From Roseovarius sp. (GTDB lineage Bacteria > Pseudomonadota > Alphaproteobacteria > Rhodobacterales > Rhodobacteraceae), in assembly GCF_027019125.1 (NCBI RefSeq), contig NZ_JALUXE010000009.1, positions 1 through 61,542 on the forward strand: a stretch of DNA of 61,542 bases, read 5' to 3'. Positions 53,916 to 61,542 of this stretch are shown here, piece by piece. The position numbers were made by a program, and so were the translations under genes. Numbering within the stretch: position 1 is the stretch's first letter; each line of letters opens with the position of its first letter. The notes below the pieces were generated by a model. The model saw only the letters and a program-made list of their open reading frames with translations, ran no database searches and was not told where the DNA came from.

Positions 53916-56900
53916 TTACGAAAGAACCGTCAATTCAGACAGGATGGCATCTACGACACGTTGCCTTTCAGTCTCGATCACATCAGGGTCTGTAAATCTC
54001 TTCTGCAGATTTGACGCGGTGTTCAGCCATGCCTTTGCCAGCTCGATATCCGGCTTCAGGCTTTTGATGCAGGCGGCAGCTTCGTCGGATGACATTCCGA
54101 AAGTGTTGATCATGCACTCCCGCGGCACAAGTGTCAGCGCTTTGTGACCGGGGTCTGCATAATAAGTTGGAATGCCCCCCACAACAAAAGCGTCAAAAAT
54201 CTTCTCGGTGACATAGTTCCGCTGATGGGTATTTTCATAGGCAGACATGATACGCACTCTCATGTCCGTAGCCGCGATCTTGTCGAGATGCCAATCCGGC
54301 AAATCCTGCCTGCGTGCCTCTGGCTGCCAACCCCGGCCATTGCGTATCGTTCCTGGAAGATCGACTTTTCGTGCCACCTCGGTTCGATAGACGCTCAATC
54401 CGTAGAGATTTTCCTGTTCGTGTGATGCAGCGTATGCGTCCTTCTCGCGCACTTCTGCAAAGAACGCTGCTGGAACAGGAGCGCTGTTCCAATGATCAAG
54501 CAAGGCGGAGGGCGTGACACTCGCATACCGTGCCAAGAGAATCCCGTAACGCGACAGGTAGTTTTCATTGGTTAGCAAAAAATACGGAATCGCGTCGAAA
54601 TTGAATATCGAGGAATTGCTATGGTTCAGGAACGTATATGTTAATTCGACGTCACCGCATCTCTCAGACCGGATGCGCTCCACAAAGCCACCACTCCATA
54701 TGCTGTCCCAAAGCGGCTCTTCTGATATGACGACGACTTTGGCATTGGGGCGCTTGATCACAAGCTCTTCGAATACCTGGGGATTCTCACGGATGTCGAT
54801 GTTGAAACCCGTCATTACAATGTCGGCAGACAATGGCTCGTCAACAAACTCGAGACGTGAGCCGGTCGTTCTTTGAAACGGCTCGTAAGACAATGGTGTC
54901 CGGTTGGAATGCCGTCCATATAGACACACCTTCGCCGGCCTGTTGCGAGCGATCTCTGGAGAAACCAGTTTGGGACGCGCAATGCGCGTGACATGATCCC
55001 GAACGCTTCGGAAGTGACGCACGAGGCGATCGTCGGGGCCTAGCCTGTCTTGCGCAAGTAACAAAATTTTCGAAAGATCTGTGCGCGCTTCAATCTCCTC
55101 AAGCGCGTCGAATCCCTTGAGTAAAAGCTGTCCACTATAGAACTGAAGCAGAGACTTCGATGCATCGACTGAAATCGAGGCATTATCATTCGATGGAACA
55201 GTCAAACGCGCCGCAAAAGGTATGATCTCGTCCGGGTTCGACCGTATCTCTGCGCCTCGTGTGCCTGCCAATTTCAGCATCAGGTTTTGAATATCGCATA
55301 CAAACCCATGTGGGCCGTACAGAATCCACAACTGGCGCATCGCATGCCGCATCATTGCAAGACGCGCAGGATCACTTGCGATCGCCTCTAGACGCTCAGG
55401 CAAAGCCTTGATCGCAGCTTCGGACTCTTCACAGAAAACCACAGCTTGGTCCCAAAGCGCTGAGTTGCCCGGTGGGGCATATGTATCTGCGAGAATAACT
55501 GGAATCGATCCTGCCCCGAGAGATTCCCAGAGCCGAATGCTATTGGGGCCAGAGCCAGACGGGCAAAGCGAGAACAGGCTTTGCTCCAGCGAAGCCTTGA
55601 ATTGTTCCGACGCAGACTGGTTTACCAGTTCATCCTTGCCACCAAGTTTGCCGTTATTGCGTATCTGATGCTCGTAGACGACCTTGTTGTAATGCCAGCT
55701 GTCCCGCCCGATGACCAAGCCCCTTGGGTGGTCGCTCAGGAGGTCGATGATCAGTTCGCGCGCATTCGTGAGATAGTATTTGTTTGAACGCGCCCCGATA
55801 AAGGAGAAAAGAAAAGGCCGCTCGGCCGTGGCACAGGCGTCGCTCTCCCGGTCGATCTGGACGGGATAAAGCGGGAAGGGATGCAGCGTGATGCCGTCCT
55901 CTCGACAGGTCGCCAGATCCTCGCGCGTCGCATGGCTCCAGAAGATGTCGGATATTTCCGCCTCGTTGAAAAGTTGCATGAACTCCTTCATCTTGATGTG
56001 CTGACAGACGGTAACCCGTCGCTTGCCGGACGGCAGCTGTGCGCAATATTCGCGAAAGCGTTTCAGGAAGAGATGGGCATCGCGCGCCTTGGTCTGCAGC
56101 TTGTCGATCAGCGTGGCCCATGGATAGGCGACATAGGTGATGTTATCCGGCACGGCTCCGATATCGCGCATCTGGCGATAGGCATGTTGCTCGGTGATGG
56201 CGGGAAACTGCCAGTCCCGGTCATAGGCCAGGATATTGCCCGTGCGCCGCAGGATGTCTTCGATCGGATCGGGTTCCGGCGGAGTTTCGACGAGGCCGGT
56301 CGCCACGACCTGCTGTTCGGCGGCCCGCGCGATATGGCGCGGCGGTTCTCCGAACACCTTTTCGTGGTTATGTTTCCACACGAAGCTACCATCTTCTTCA
56401 GCGACGGAGAGCTGTGCGTCGGCATAGCGGATTTTCAGCACGCGCCGGAGGACCGGCTGCGCCTTGCCCAGATACGCGAGGCTTTGCCTGCGGGTCTCGT
56501 GCGGGATGATCGCGTCGATCTCGGCCATGTAGCTGTCGCGCCGCTGCGCCGATAGCTGCCCCTCGACGATGCGAAATCGCCCGAGCGCCAGCTTGGTCTG
56601 CACCAACGAGGAACGCTCTGCGAAGAGCCGCCAGAGATTCCAGTCTCCGGCGAGCTTCATCGGCCGGATGTTGCGCTCCGGGTCGATCGCGGACCACAGC
56701 CATTTTCGAAAGAAGACACCCTCCTGCTGGAGAAAGTTCCAGTGCACCCCGTCGCACAGCCCCGCCCTCAGCGCCGCCCTAGTGATCGGATTGTCAAAGA
56801 CCAGCAGCGGCATGTCGCCCCGCAGCACCGCGCTGGCCCCGCCGATCCACGAGAGTTGCTGGGCCGACAGCTGCCGGTCGATGCTGGCAATCAGCGCACA

Positions 56901-57242
56901 GGCCCCCTGCGTCAGGATATCGTCGGCGTTGATCCAGGTCATGAAATCTTTATCGCCGATCCGAAGCGCCCCGAACCCGGCGCAGATCGCGTCATACATG
57001 CCCGTGTCGGGCTGCGAGGCAAAGGAGAACTCGATTCCCAGACACTGTAGTGGAAACTCGCGCGCCGAGAGCCGGCGTTGCCACTGTTCCAGCCGCTCCA
57101 GCGTGCCATCAGTCGAGCCGCCATCCTGAACATGATAGCGCAGGAAAAAATCGCCCGCTTGGGTCGCCACGCTCAGGATCGTGCGGTCGATAGTCTCGTG
57201 GCTGTTCAGGCTGGGAGTGACGATGAATATCGTGGCGGTCAT
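53916..57242 (-). CDS. Three-domain glycosyltransferase (GT2, exostosin-like, GT10 fucosyltransferase-like)
   Basis: This 1108-residue protein joins three glycan enzymes. Residues 1-~240 are a GT-A GT2 domain (IFIVTPSLNSHE; DGGSTDGT 40-47; PDTGMYDA; WINADDIL with the metal-binding DD near 107). Residues ~430-640 resemble an exostosin-type GT-B domain (FLFSFIGARSNKYY, SLCPSGSGPNSIRLWESLGA, GSIPVIL). Residues ~760-1080 resemble GT10 alpha-fucosyltransferases (KVVVISEEPLWDS; YENTHQRNYVTEKIFDAFVV, GGIPTYYADP). The first ~500 residues are encoded by GC-rich DNA and the rest by clearly AT-richer DNA. It probably acts on a surface glycan using GDP-fucose from gmd. Confidence 0.85.
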   Translation of the reverse strand: MTATIFIVTPSLNSHETIDRTILSVATQAGDFFLRYHVQDGGSTDGTLERLEQWQRRLSAREFPLQCLGIEFSFASQPDTGMYDAICAGFGALRIGDKDFMTWINADDILTQGACALIASIDRQLSAQQLSWIGGASAVLRGDMPLLVFDNPITRAALRAGLCDGVHWNFLQQEGVFFRKWLWSAIDPERNIRPMKLAGDWNLWRLFAERSSLVQTKLALGRFRIVEGQLSAQRRDSYMAEIDAIIPHETRRQSLAYLGKAQPVLRRVLKIRYADAQLSVAEEDGSFVWKHNHEKVFGEPPRHIARAAEQQVVATGLVETPPEPDPIEDILRRTGNILAYDRDWQFPAITEQHAYRQMRDIGAVPDNITYVAYPWATLIDKLQTKARDAHLFLKRFREYCAQLPSGKRRVTVCQHIKMKEFMQLFNEAEISDIFWSHATREDLATCREDGITLHPFPLYPVQIDRESDACATAERPFLFSFIGARSNKYYLTNARELIIDLLSDHPRGLVIGRDSWHYNKVVYEHQIRNNGKLGGKDELVNQSASEQFKASLEQSLFSLCPSGSGPNSIRLWESLGAGSIPVILADTYAPPGNSALWDQAVVFCEESEAAIKALPERLEAIASDPARLAMMRHAMRQLWILYGPHGFVCDIQNLMLKLAGTRGAEIRSNPDEIIPFAARLTVPSNDNASISVDASKSLLQFYSGQLLLKGFDALEEIEARTDLSKILLLAQDRLGPDDRLVRHFRSVRDHVTRIARPKLVSPEIARNRPAKVCLYGRHSNRTPLSYEPFQRTTGSRLEFVDEPLSADIVMTGFNIDIRENPQVFEELVIKRPNAKVVVISEEPLWDSIWSGGFVERIRSERCGDVELTYTFLNHSNSSIFNFDAIPYFLLTNENYLSRYGILLARYASVTPSALLDHWNSAPVPAAFFAEVREKDAYAASHEQENLYGLSVYRTEVARKVDLPGTIRNGRGWQPEARRQDLPDWHLDKIAATDMRVRIMSAYENTHQRNYVTEKIFDAFVVGGIPTYYADPGHKALTLVPRECMINTFGMSSDEAAACIKSLKPDIELAKAWLNTASNLQKRFTDPDVIETERQRVVDAILSELTVLS

Positions 57243-57325
57243 GGCACTAGCGCTCCAATGTCTTCGGGCCGGGTATAAATGCCGCGGTGGTCAAATACGA
57301 TGAAATTTGCCTTGTCGCGCCTCAA
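57239..57325 (-). other. Short frame coupled to the large glycosyltransferase start
   Basis: A minus-strand frame of 28 codons from TTG 57325, ending NFIVFDHRGIYTRPEDIGAL plus VP, stops at a TGA that overlaps the glycosyltransferase ATG (ATGA). It also overlaps the UDP-glucose dehydrogenase stop. The protein-like sequence and the coupling suggest the 3' relic of a replaced gene or a leader peptide. Not enough is present for a confident gene call. Confidence 0.25.
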
Positions 57326-58497
57326 TCGGCACCGAACAGATCGCGGGTAAAGACCTTGTCCGCCACATCGGCAAGATCATCGGTCCGGCGGTTCGCGACG
57401 ATCACGTCGGCGCGATCCTTGAAGGCGGCGAGGTCGCGAATCACCTCGGAACCGAAGAACGTCGCGTCCTCCAGCGCGGGCTCGAACACGATCACCTCGA
57501 TGCCCTTTGCCTTGAGCCGCTTCATGATGCCCTGGATCGAGCTTTGGCGGAAATTGTCAGAACCCTGTTTCATCACAAGGCGATGGATCCCGACGCAACT
57601 CGGCGCGCGGCGCAGGATCTGCTCGGCGATAAAGTCTTTGCGCGTCCGGTTCGCCTCGACGATCGCCTGAATGAGGTTCTGCGGCACCTCGGAGTAATTG
57701 GCCAGCAATTGCTTGGTATCCTTGGGCAGGCAGTAACCGCCATAACCGAAGGAGGGGTTGTTGTAATGCATCCCGATGCGCGGATCTTGACCGATCCCCT
57801 CAACGATCTGGCGGGTGTCGAGTCCGTGGCTCAGCGCATAGCTGTCGAGTTCGTTGAAATAGGCCACCCGCATCGCAAGATAGGTATTAGCGAAAAGCTT
57901 GATCGCCTCCGCCTCTGACGGATCGGTCAAAAGAACCGGGACATCGGTGGCGACGGCCCCCTCGCAGAGCAGATCGGCAAAGACCCGGGCCCGCTCGGAA
58001 CGTTCACCGACGACAATCCGGCTGGGAAAGAGATTGTCGTGAAGCGCCCGCCCCTCGCGCAGGAATTCCGGGCTGAACAGAATTCGCGTGCTCTGCAGCT
58101 TCTCGCCGAGGGCGCGGGTATAGCCGACCGGGACCGTGGATTTGATGACCAGCGTTGCGCTGGGGTTCAACGCCAGTGCGGTCTTGATCACGCTCTCGAC
58201 GCTCGAAGTGTCGAACACGTTGGTATCGGGGTCATAATTCGTGGGTGTGGCCACGAGGATGAAATCCGCCCCGGCAAAGGCCTCGGCGGGATCGGTGGTG
58301 GCGCTGAGGTCGAGATCGCGTTCGGCCAGGTAAGATTCCAGTTCGGGATCGACGATCGGGCAGCGCCGGGCATTCACCATCGCCACCCGGCCGACGTCGA
58401 TATCAAGCGCCGAGACCCGGTTGTGCTGCGCGAGCAGCACAGCGTTCGACAAGCCGACATAGCCAATCCCGGCAACAGCGATTTTCAATCGGGGCAT
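57322..58497 (-). CDS. UDP-glucose 6-dehydrogenase
   Basis: The 391-residue nucleotide-sugar dehydrogenase makes UDP-glucuronate from UDP-glucose with 2 NAD+. The NAD site is [19 protein letters not shown], the catalytic Cys is in [12 protein letters not shown] near residue 253, and [26 protein letters not shown] and [15 protein letters not shown] are family-typical. The short form matches E. coli Ugd length; GDP-mannose dehydrogenase is the main alternative but the spacing fits Ugd better. GGAGAGC lies before ATG 58497. Confidence 0.9.
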   Translation of the reverse strand: MPRLKIAVAGIGYVGLSNAVLLAQHNRVSALDIDVGRVAMVNARRCPIVDPELESYLAERDLDLSATTDPAEAFAGADFILVATPTNYDPDTNVFDTSSVESVIKTALALNPSATLVIKSTVPVGYTRALGEKLQSTRILFSPEFLREGRALHDNLFPSRIVVGERSERARVFADLLCEGAVATDVPVLLTDPSEAEAIKLFANTYLAMRVAYFNELDSYALSHGLDTRQIVEGIGQDPRIGMHYNNPSFGYGGYCLPKDTKQLLANYSEVPQNLIQAIVEANRTRKDFIAEQILRRAPSCVGIHRLVMKQGSDNFRQSSIQGIMKRLKAKGIEVIVFEPALEDATFFGSEVIRDLAAFKDRADVIVANRRTDDLADVADKVFTRDLFGAD

Positions 58498-58621
58498 CTG
58501 AATTGCTCTCCATTCATGAACACCGGCTGAAAAGCATGCGCCTTTTATACGCGCCTGCGCCGGAAACGATTGCAAGCACTAGAGTTTCAACCTGTTGACA
58601 CTTAGTGGCCCTCGCCGAAGA

Positions 58622-59353
58622 TCACAGTTGATCCAAAGATAATTCTTGCGCGCAGAACTTATTGAAGCGCCCATACTTTTCCTCGAGATACGCCAAGTCT
58701 TCCTCCGAGAACATTTCCATGTGCCGCCCGGAGACGCCTTTGTTGAAATTGTATGCTTTTCTCTTGCCTTCGATGAGATCTGCAAGCACCGGATCTCTCA
58801 GAAAAAGCTCAGGATCGACATTGGCCACTTCTGACAAGCTTTCGAGCACTTTAGCTGGTGACGATGAAATATCGTCATATGAATATGCATATCCTACACG
58901 CGATCTCAGCCAGGGTATGGTGAAAGATACGACATGTTTTCCAATATAGTCGATCGCTTCACGATGGCTTTCGATCTTGTGGAAATCCTGTTTATAATTT
59001 TTTTCTCTGCGGGCTTTTTCGCCTGCTTCGAAAGCTGAAAGCGCAGAATCTCCGATATTTCGATAGGAGATATAGGGCAGGATTTCGCCTGACTTGAAGA
59101 AACGTTCCAGCTTCTTCGGAAAACCATCATGTGTCTTGATAGGGAGAAAATCGCTGTCGTGAACCTTTCCCACGAACCCCGCCAAAGGGTCCAAATGTCC
59201 ACGCCAGAATTCTTCTGTACGAGATGGGTCTTCGGAAAATACCCTACGTCTCACCTGACACAGGTCACTCCCCATTACCTCGCACGCACGCTTCATCAGA
59301 AGAAACAGAAATGTGCTTGCTGATTTTGGTTGGCCATAGGTCAGAATGATCAT
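58622..59353 (-). CDS. Sulfotransferase-like protein
   Basis: The 243-residue protein begins MIILTYGQPKSASTFLFLLM, a PAPS-binding 5'-phosphosulfate loop pattern near the N-terminus, followed by a sulfotransferase-like order of elements (PIKTHDGFP; ISYRNIGDSALSAFEAG; YSYDDISSSP). It would transfer sulfate from PAPS to a glycan. The gene is markedly AT-rich compared with its neighbours, indicating separate acquisition. Its start overlaps the upstream sulfotransferase stop by 4 bases. Confidence 0.78.
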   Translation of the reverse strand: MIILTYGQPKSASTFLFLLMKRACEVMGSDLCQVRRRVFSEDPSRTEEFWRGHLDPLAGFVGKVHDSDFLPIKTHDGFPKKLERFFKSGEILPYISYRNIGDSALSAFEAGEKARREKNYKQDFHKIESHREAIDYIGKHVVSFTIPWLRSRVGYAYSYDDISSSPAKVLESLSEVANVDPELFLRDPVLADLIEGKRKAYNFNKGVSGRHMEMFSEEDLAYLEEKYGRFNKFCAQELSLDQL

Positions 59354-60078
59354 TGCGAAATTCCAATATTTGGCATGTGGCGGCTCAGAATCCTGTAGGA
59401 GTCCCAATCCGCCTCGCGCGCCACCGCCACGCGAAGATCCTCGCGCCGGGCCACGCTTTGCTCGCTCAGATTCCGGAATCTTGTCGTGAACGGTGCCAGC
59501 CTTTCCTCCTCGAGATTGGACAGGCCGAGACGGGTGAACAGGGCATTGAGCGCCTTGGGTGAGGCGAAAATCTCTTCGTATTGCACGAAGAGAAACCGGG
59601 CCAGCCGCTCCTCCGTCAGCGCCGCGACGGTGCGCACGCTGTCGTTCCAGGCCTTCAGTCCGGCACGCCAGTCGAGGTTCCAGTTATCCTCCGGGTCGCG
59701 GAACCGCGCATCGTAGCTTTCAACAACCGAGAGCGGATTGCGCAGGATGTAGATATGCTGCGCATCGGGAAACTGTTCGAAGACATGGCCGAGATGGCGG
59801 AAGAGCGGGGCAAACTTGTCGCCGATATAGACCGCGTTGTCGTAGCGCCGTGCCGGCTCGACATTCCGCGGCTTCAGCCCGCCCTGCGGGTGGGTGTCGC
59901 CCTCCCGGACATCCAGAAAGCGGTCCTTCTCGAAATCTCCGGCCCGGATGGTGTTGTTCTGGAAGGGATAGAAATAGCGATCCTGCCCCATCAGGATGTG
60001 ATTGTGCAGGTTCAGGATATTGACCAGCGAACTTGTCCCGGCGCGCGCCGTTCCGGACAGGAGAAGTATCTTTTTCAT
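59350..60078 (-). CDS. Sulfotransferase family protein
   Basis: The 242-residue protein has the PAPS-binding loop ILLLSGTARAGTSSLVNILN at the N-terminus and the 3'-phosphate-binding region HIYILRNPLSVVESYDARFR near residue 107-126. FLFVQYEEIFASP is the usual following strand. It is a cytoplasmic, probably carbohydrate sulfotransferase. ATG 60078 starts the family; the upstream ATG at 60102 is possible. It is GC-rich, unlike the adjacent sulfotransferase it is coupled to. Confidence 0.85.
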   Translation of the reverse strand: MKKILLLSGTARAGTSSLVNILNLHNHILMGQDRYFYPFQNNTIRAGDFEKDRFLDVREGDTHPQGGLKPRNVEPARRYDNAVYIGDKFAPLFRHLGHVFEQFPDAQHIYILRNPLSVVESYDARFRDPEDNWNLDWRAGLKAWNDSVRTVAALTEERLARFLFVQYEEIFASPKALNALFTRLGLSNLEEERLAPFTTRFRNLSEQSVARREDLRVAVAREADWDSYRILSRHMPNIGISQ

Positions 60079-60117
60079 GGCATCGCAATTCCGTTGGTGC
60101 AAATTCGGCGGGGCGTG

Positions 60118-60924
60118 TCAGAAAGGATCGGGGTAGCGGTCCATCAGGTCGCACAGGACCGCGTTGCCGATCTCGGTGAACCGCATCCCGGCATTGGGGT
60201 AAGAGGTGAACTCCCCAAAGACAGGTCCCTGCGCGGAGATGTAGAAATCGAGCCGCATGAACACATCGATATCCCGCGCTATGCGATCGGCGATCTCGAT
60301 CATGCGATCGAGATGCGGCGGCGGCGGGATTTCCTCGCCGAAGAGGTTCGACATCTGGAACGGGCCATAGGGCACCCAGTCCCGGCTGTAAAAGCGATGG
60401 GTCCAGGATTTCTTCGGCCCCACTCGGTTGACCACCTGCACGACCCAGGACCGGCCTCCGGCGACATACACCTTGAAATCGCGAGGCACGGCGAAACTCT
60501 CGTTGTAATCCCTGACGAATTCCTCGGCGAGGATGCGGGTGTCGCGCTTGATGAAACGGCCATTGGCGAAGGTCTCGCGCACGAATTCGGCGCGGCTTTC
60601 GACCGGAGCCTCGCTGCCTGAAAAGATCTCGCGCCCATTGTCGAAGAGCATGACGCAATCATTGTCGGCGGAGTTGTTGGGCTTGATGACTACCCGTTCG
60701 GGAAGTGCGGCAAAATCCAGCTCCTCCACCGTGGCGACCTCCGCGTATCGTTCGGGGATCGGCAGGGTCATCCGCTCGGCATATTTCAACATCGCACTCT
60801 TGTTGACCAGGTTGGCCACATAGCGACGCCGGGCCTGCAGCTCCGGATCGGGATGGGGATCCGCGTTCTGATACCATCGGGCCAGCCGCAGGTCCATGCG
60901 GCGCTTGAATTCAGTCTCGGCCAT
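60118..60924 (-). CDS. ATP-grasp protein, TupA-like
   Basis: The 268-residue protein resembles TupA-type ATP-grasp enzymes of polysaccharide clusters, which may join amino or carboxyl groups to glycans. The ATP-binding Lys lies in ERVVIKPNNSADND (about residue 80), a core strand follows in RILAEEFVRDYNESFAVP, and the metal-binding site is DVFMRLDFYISAQGPVFGEF, then TSYPNAG. It lies 39 bases before the second sulfotransferase on the same strand. The substrate is unknown. Confidence 0.82.
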   Translation of the reverse strand: MAETEFKRRMDLRLARWYQNADPHPDPELQARRRYVANLVNKSAMLKYAERMTLPIPERYAEVATVEELDFAALPERVVIKPNNSADNDCVMLFDNGREIFSGSEAPVESRAEFVRETFANGRFIKRDTRILAEEFVRDYNESFAVPRDFKVYVAGGRSWVVQVVNRVGPKKSWTHRFYSRDWVPYGPFQMSNLFGEEIPPPPHLDRMIEIADRIARDIDVFMRLDFYISAQGPVFGEFTSYPNAGMRFTEIGNAVLCDLMDRYPDPF

Positions 60925-61247
60925 CTTGAACTTACGAGCTTCCTAGATTTCGATATTTCGACACATAAAATGCGTTGTGGACCTATGGATACGTTTCACG
61001 GTCGAAATCCTCAACACAATTCCAACACCTCGGTGATTTCAAGGACTGTTCTCCTGCCGGCACGACGGATCAGCAATCGACACAGAGCTGCAGGTTGAAG
61101 CGTCCCGGAGCGTGCCCCCACCAAGCAAGAGGGGAGTGATCTTGCTCAGGTTCAGCACGCGCGGATCAGCATGGCGCCATGATGCTGCGGCATGGCGCTC
61201 ACGAGATTATCGCCACCCTCTACCAGAAAAGATAGTGATCGAGATCC
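60925..61247. other. Intergenic region between gmd and the ATP-grasp gene
   Basis: About 320 bases hold no gene I can support. An imperfect palindromic run (GCATGGCGCCATGATGC) and repeated GCATGGCGC occur near 61168-61200 and could form a hairpin after gmd. The half nearest the ATP-grasp gene is AT-rich and may carry a promoter for the downstream minus-strand genes. Confidence 0.35.
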
Positions 61248-61542
61248 TCACCCCTCCACGCTGACCGGCAGGTCCATGCCGTGCTTTTTCAGCAGCGCGT
61301 GCCGTTGTGCCGTCTTGAGGTCTTCGGCCACCATCTCGGCGCACATTTCCTGGGCGGTGATCTCGGGCACCCAGCCGAGCTTTTCCTTGGCCTTGCTGGG
61401 ATCGCCCAGCAGGGTCTCGACCTCGGCGGGGCGGAAATAGCGCGGGTCGATGCGCATGATCACATCCCCCACCTTGAGCGCGGGGGCCATATCGCCGGTC
61501 ACACCCGTCACCGTGGCGATCTCGTCCACCCCCGTGCCGGTA
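61248..61542 (-). CDS. gmd: GDP-mannose 4,6-dehydratase, C-terminal part (runs off window)
   Basis: The last ~98 residues of a GDP-mannose 4,6-dehydratase are visible: [40 protein letters not shown], then [18 protein letters not shown]. These are characteristic of Gmd, the first enzyme of GDP-fucose (or GDP-rhamnose) synthesis. The 5' part with the catalytic YxxxK lies outside the window. A fucose-synthase partner is expected beyond the edge or elsewhere. Confidence 0.92.
   Translation of the reverse strand, partial: TGTGVDEIATVTGVTGDMAPALKVGDVIMRIDPRYFRPAEVETLLGDPSKAKEKLGWVPEITAQEMCAEMVAEDLKTAQRHALLKKHGMDLPVSVEG

Noticed and set aside
52000..54000. Second copy of the tRNA-Phe 3' end as attR
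   Set aside because: Reading the region by eye found no convincing repeat of the T-arm/acceptor sequence; an alignment search is needed to exclude a short one.

Overview
The window looks like a chromosomal segment of a marine Rhodobacterales (Roseobacter-group) alphaproteobacterium. The evidence is high GC with C/G-ending codons, alphaproteobacterial gene families (RppH, short RNase G with YacG, PuuD urate hydroxylase, ScfR-type XRE regulator, DnaE2), a Tor-type sensor cassette beside a quaternary-amine ABC transporter, and a sulfated/fucosylated polysaccharide cluster. The assignment is an inference from gene content; no rRNA is present.

Region 1 (1-34.99 kb) is core genome. It carries an amidase cut by foreign-looking sequence at the left edge, a UbiH-type hydroxylase, a tandem 47-bp hairpin repeat, rsmD, a reductase, a peroxiredoxin, a shortened dnaE2, rppH, a GST, trpS, a rhomboid-like protein lacking both catalytic residues, murJ, a polyamine pair (glutamine-synthetase-like ligase and Orn/Lys/Arg decarboxylase), a ProXVW/TmoXVW-like ABC transporter facing a TorR/TorS/TorT sensory cassette, a glycosyltransferase-FkbM fusion, an ScfR-like regulator, puuD, a nitrilase-family amidohydrolase, and an infA-maf-rng-yacG operon ending at tRNA-Phe(GAA).

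Region 2 (about 35.0-53.9 kb) is an integrated accessory/defence island starting directly at the 3' end of tRNA-Phe. It holds a tyrosine integrase, an AlpA-like factor and divergent HTH regulators, followed by Vsr and a C5-methyltransferase. Next comes a tightly overlapping MORC/MutL-like ATPase, Z1 helicase, PD-(D/E)XK protein and AIPR protein (an Mza-type system). A less characterised group follows: a stand-alone SLOG protein translationally coupled to a three-part TIR protein, with a second MTH538-type TIR protein upstream. hipBA with a probably leaderless promoter, a MobC-like protein, an integrase remnant, two secreted proteins and a resolvase remnant complete it. No second copy of the tRNA end was found, so the right boundary is inferred from the remnants.

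Region 3 (53.9-61.5 kb, all minus strand) is a surface polysaccharide cluster: a very large glycosyltransferase with GT2, exostosin-like and GT10/fucosyltransferase-like parts, UDP-glucose dehydrogenase, two sulfotransferases, an ATP-grasp protein and the 3' part of GDP-mannose 4,6-dehydratase. GDP-mannose dehydratase (GDP-fucose precursor), a fucosyltransferase-like domain, UDP-glucuronate supply and sulfotransferases together suggest a sulfated, fucose- and uronate-containing glycan.

The most unusual parts are the SLOG/TIR/TIR cluster, the triple-domain glycosyltransferase with a base-composition break inside it, the catalytically dead rhomboid and the pairing of a TMAO-type sensor with an uptake transporter.
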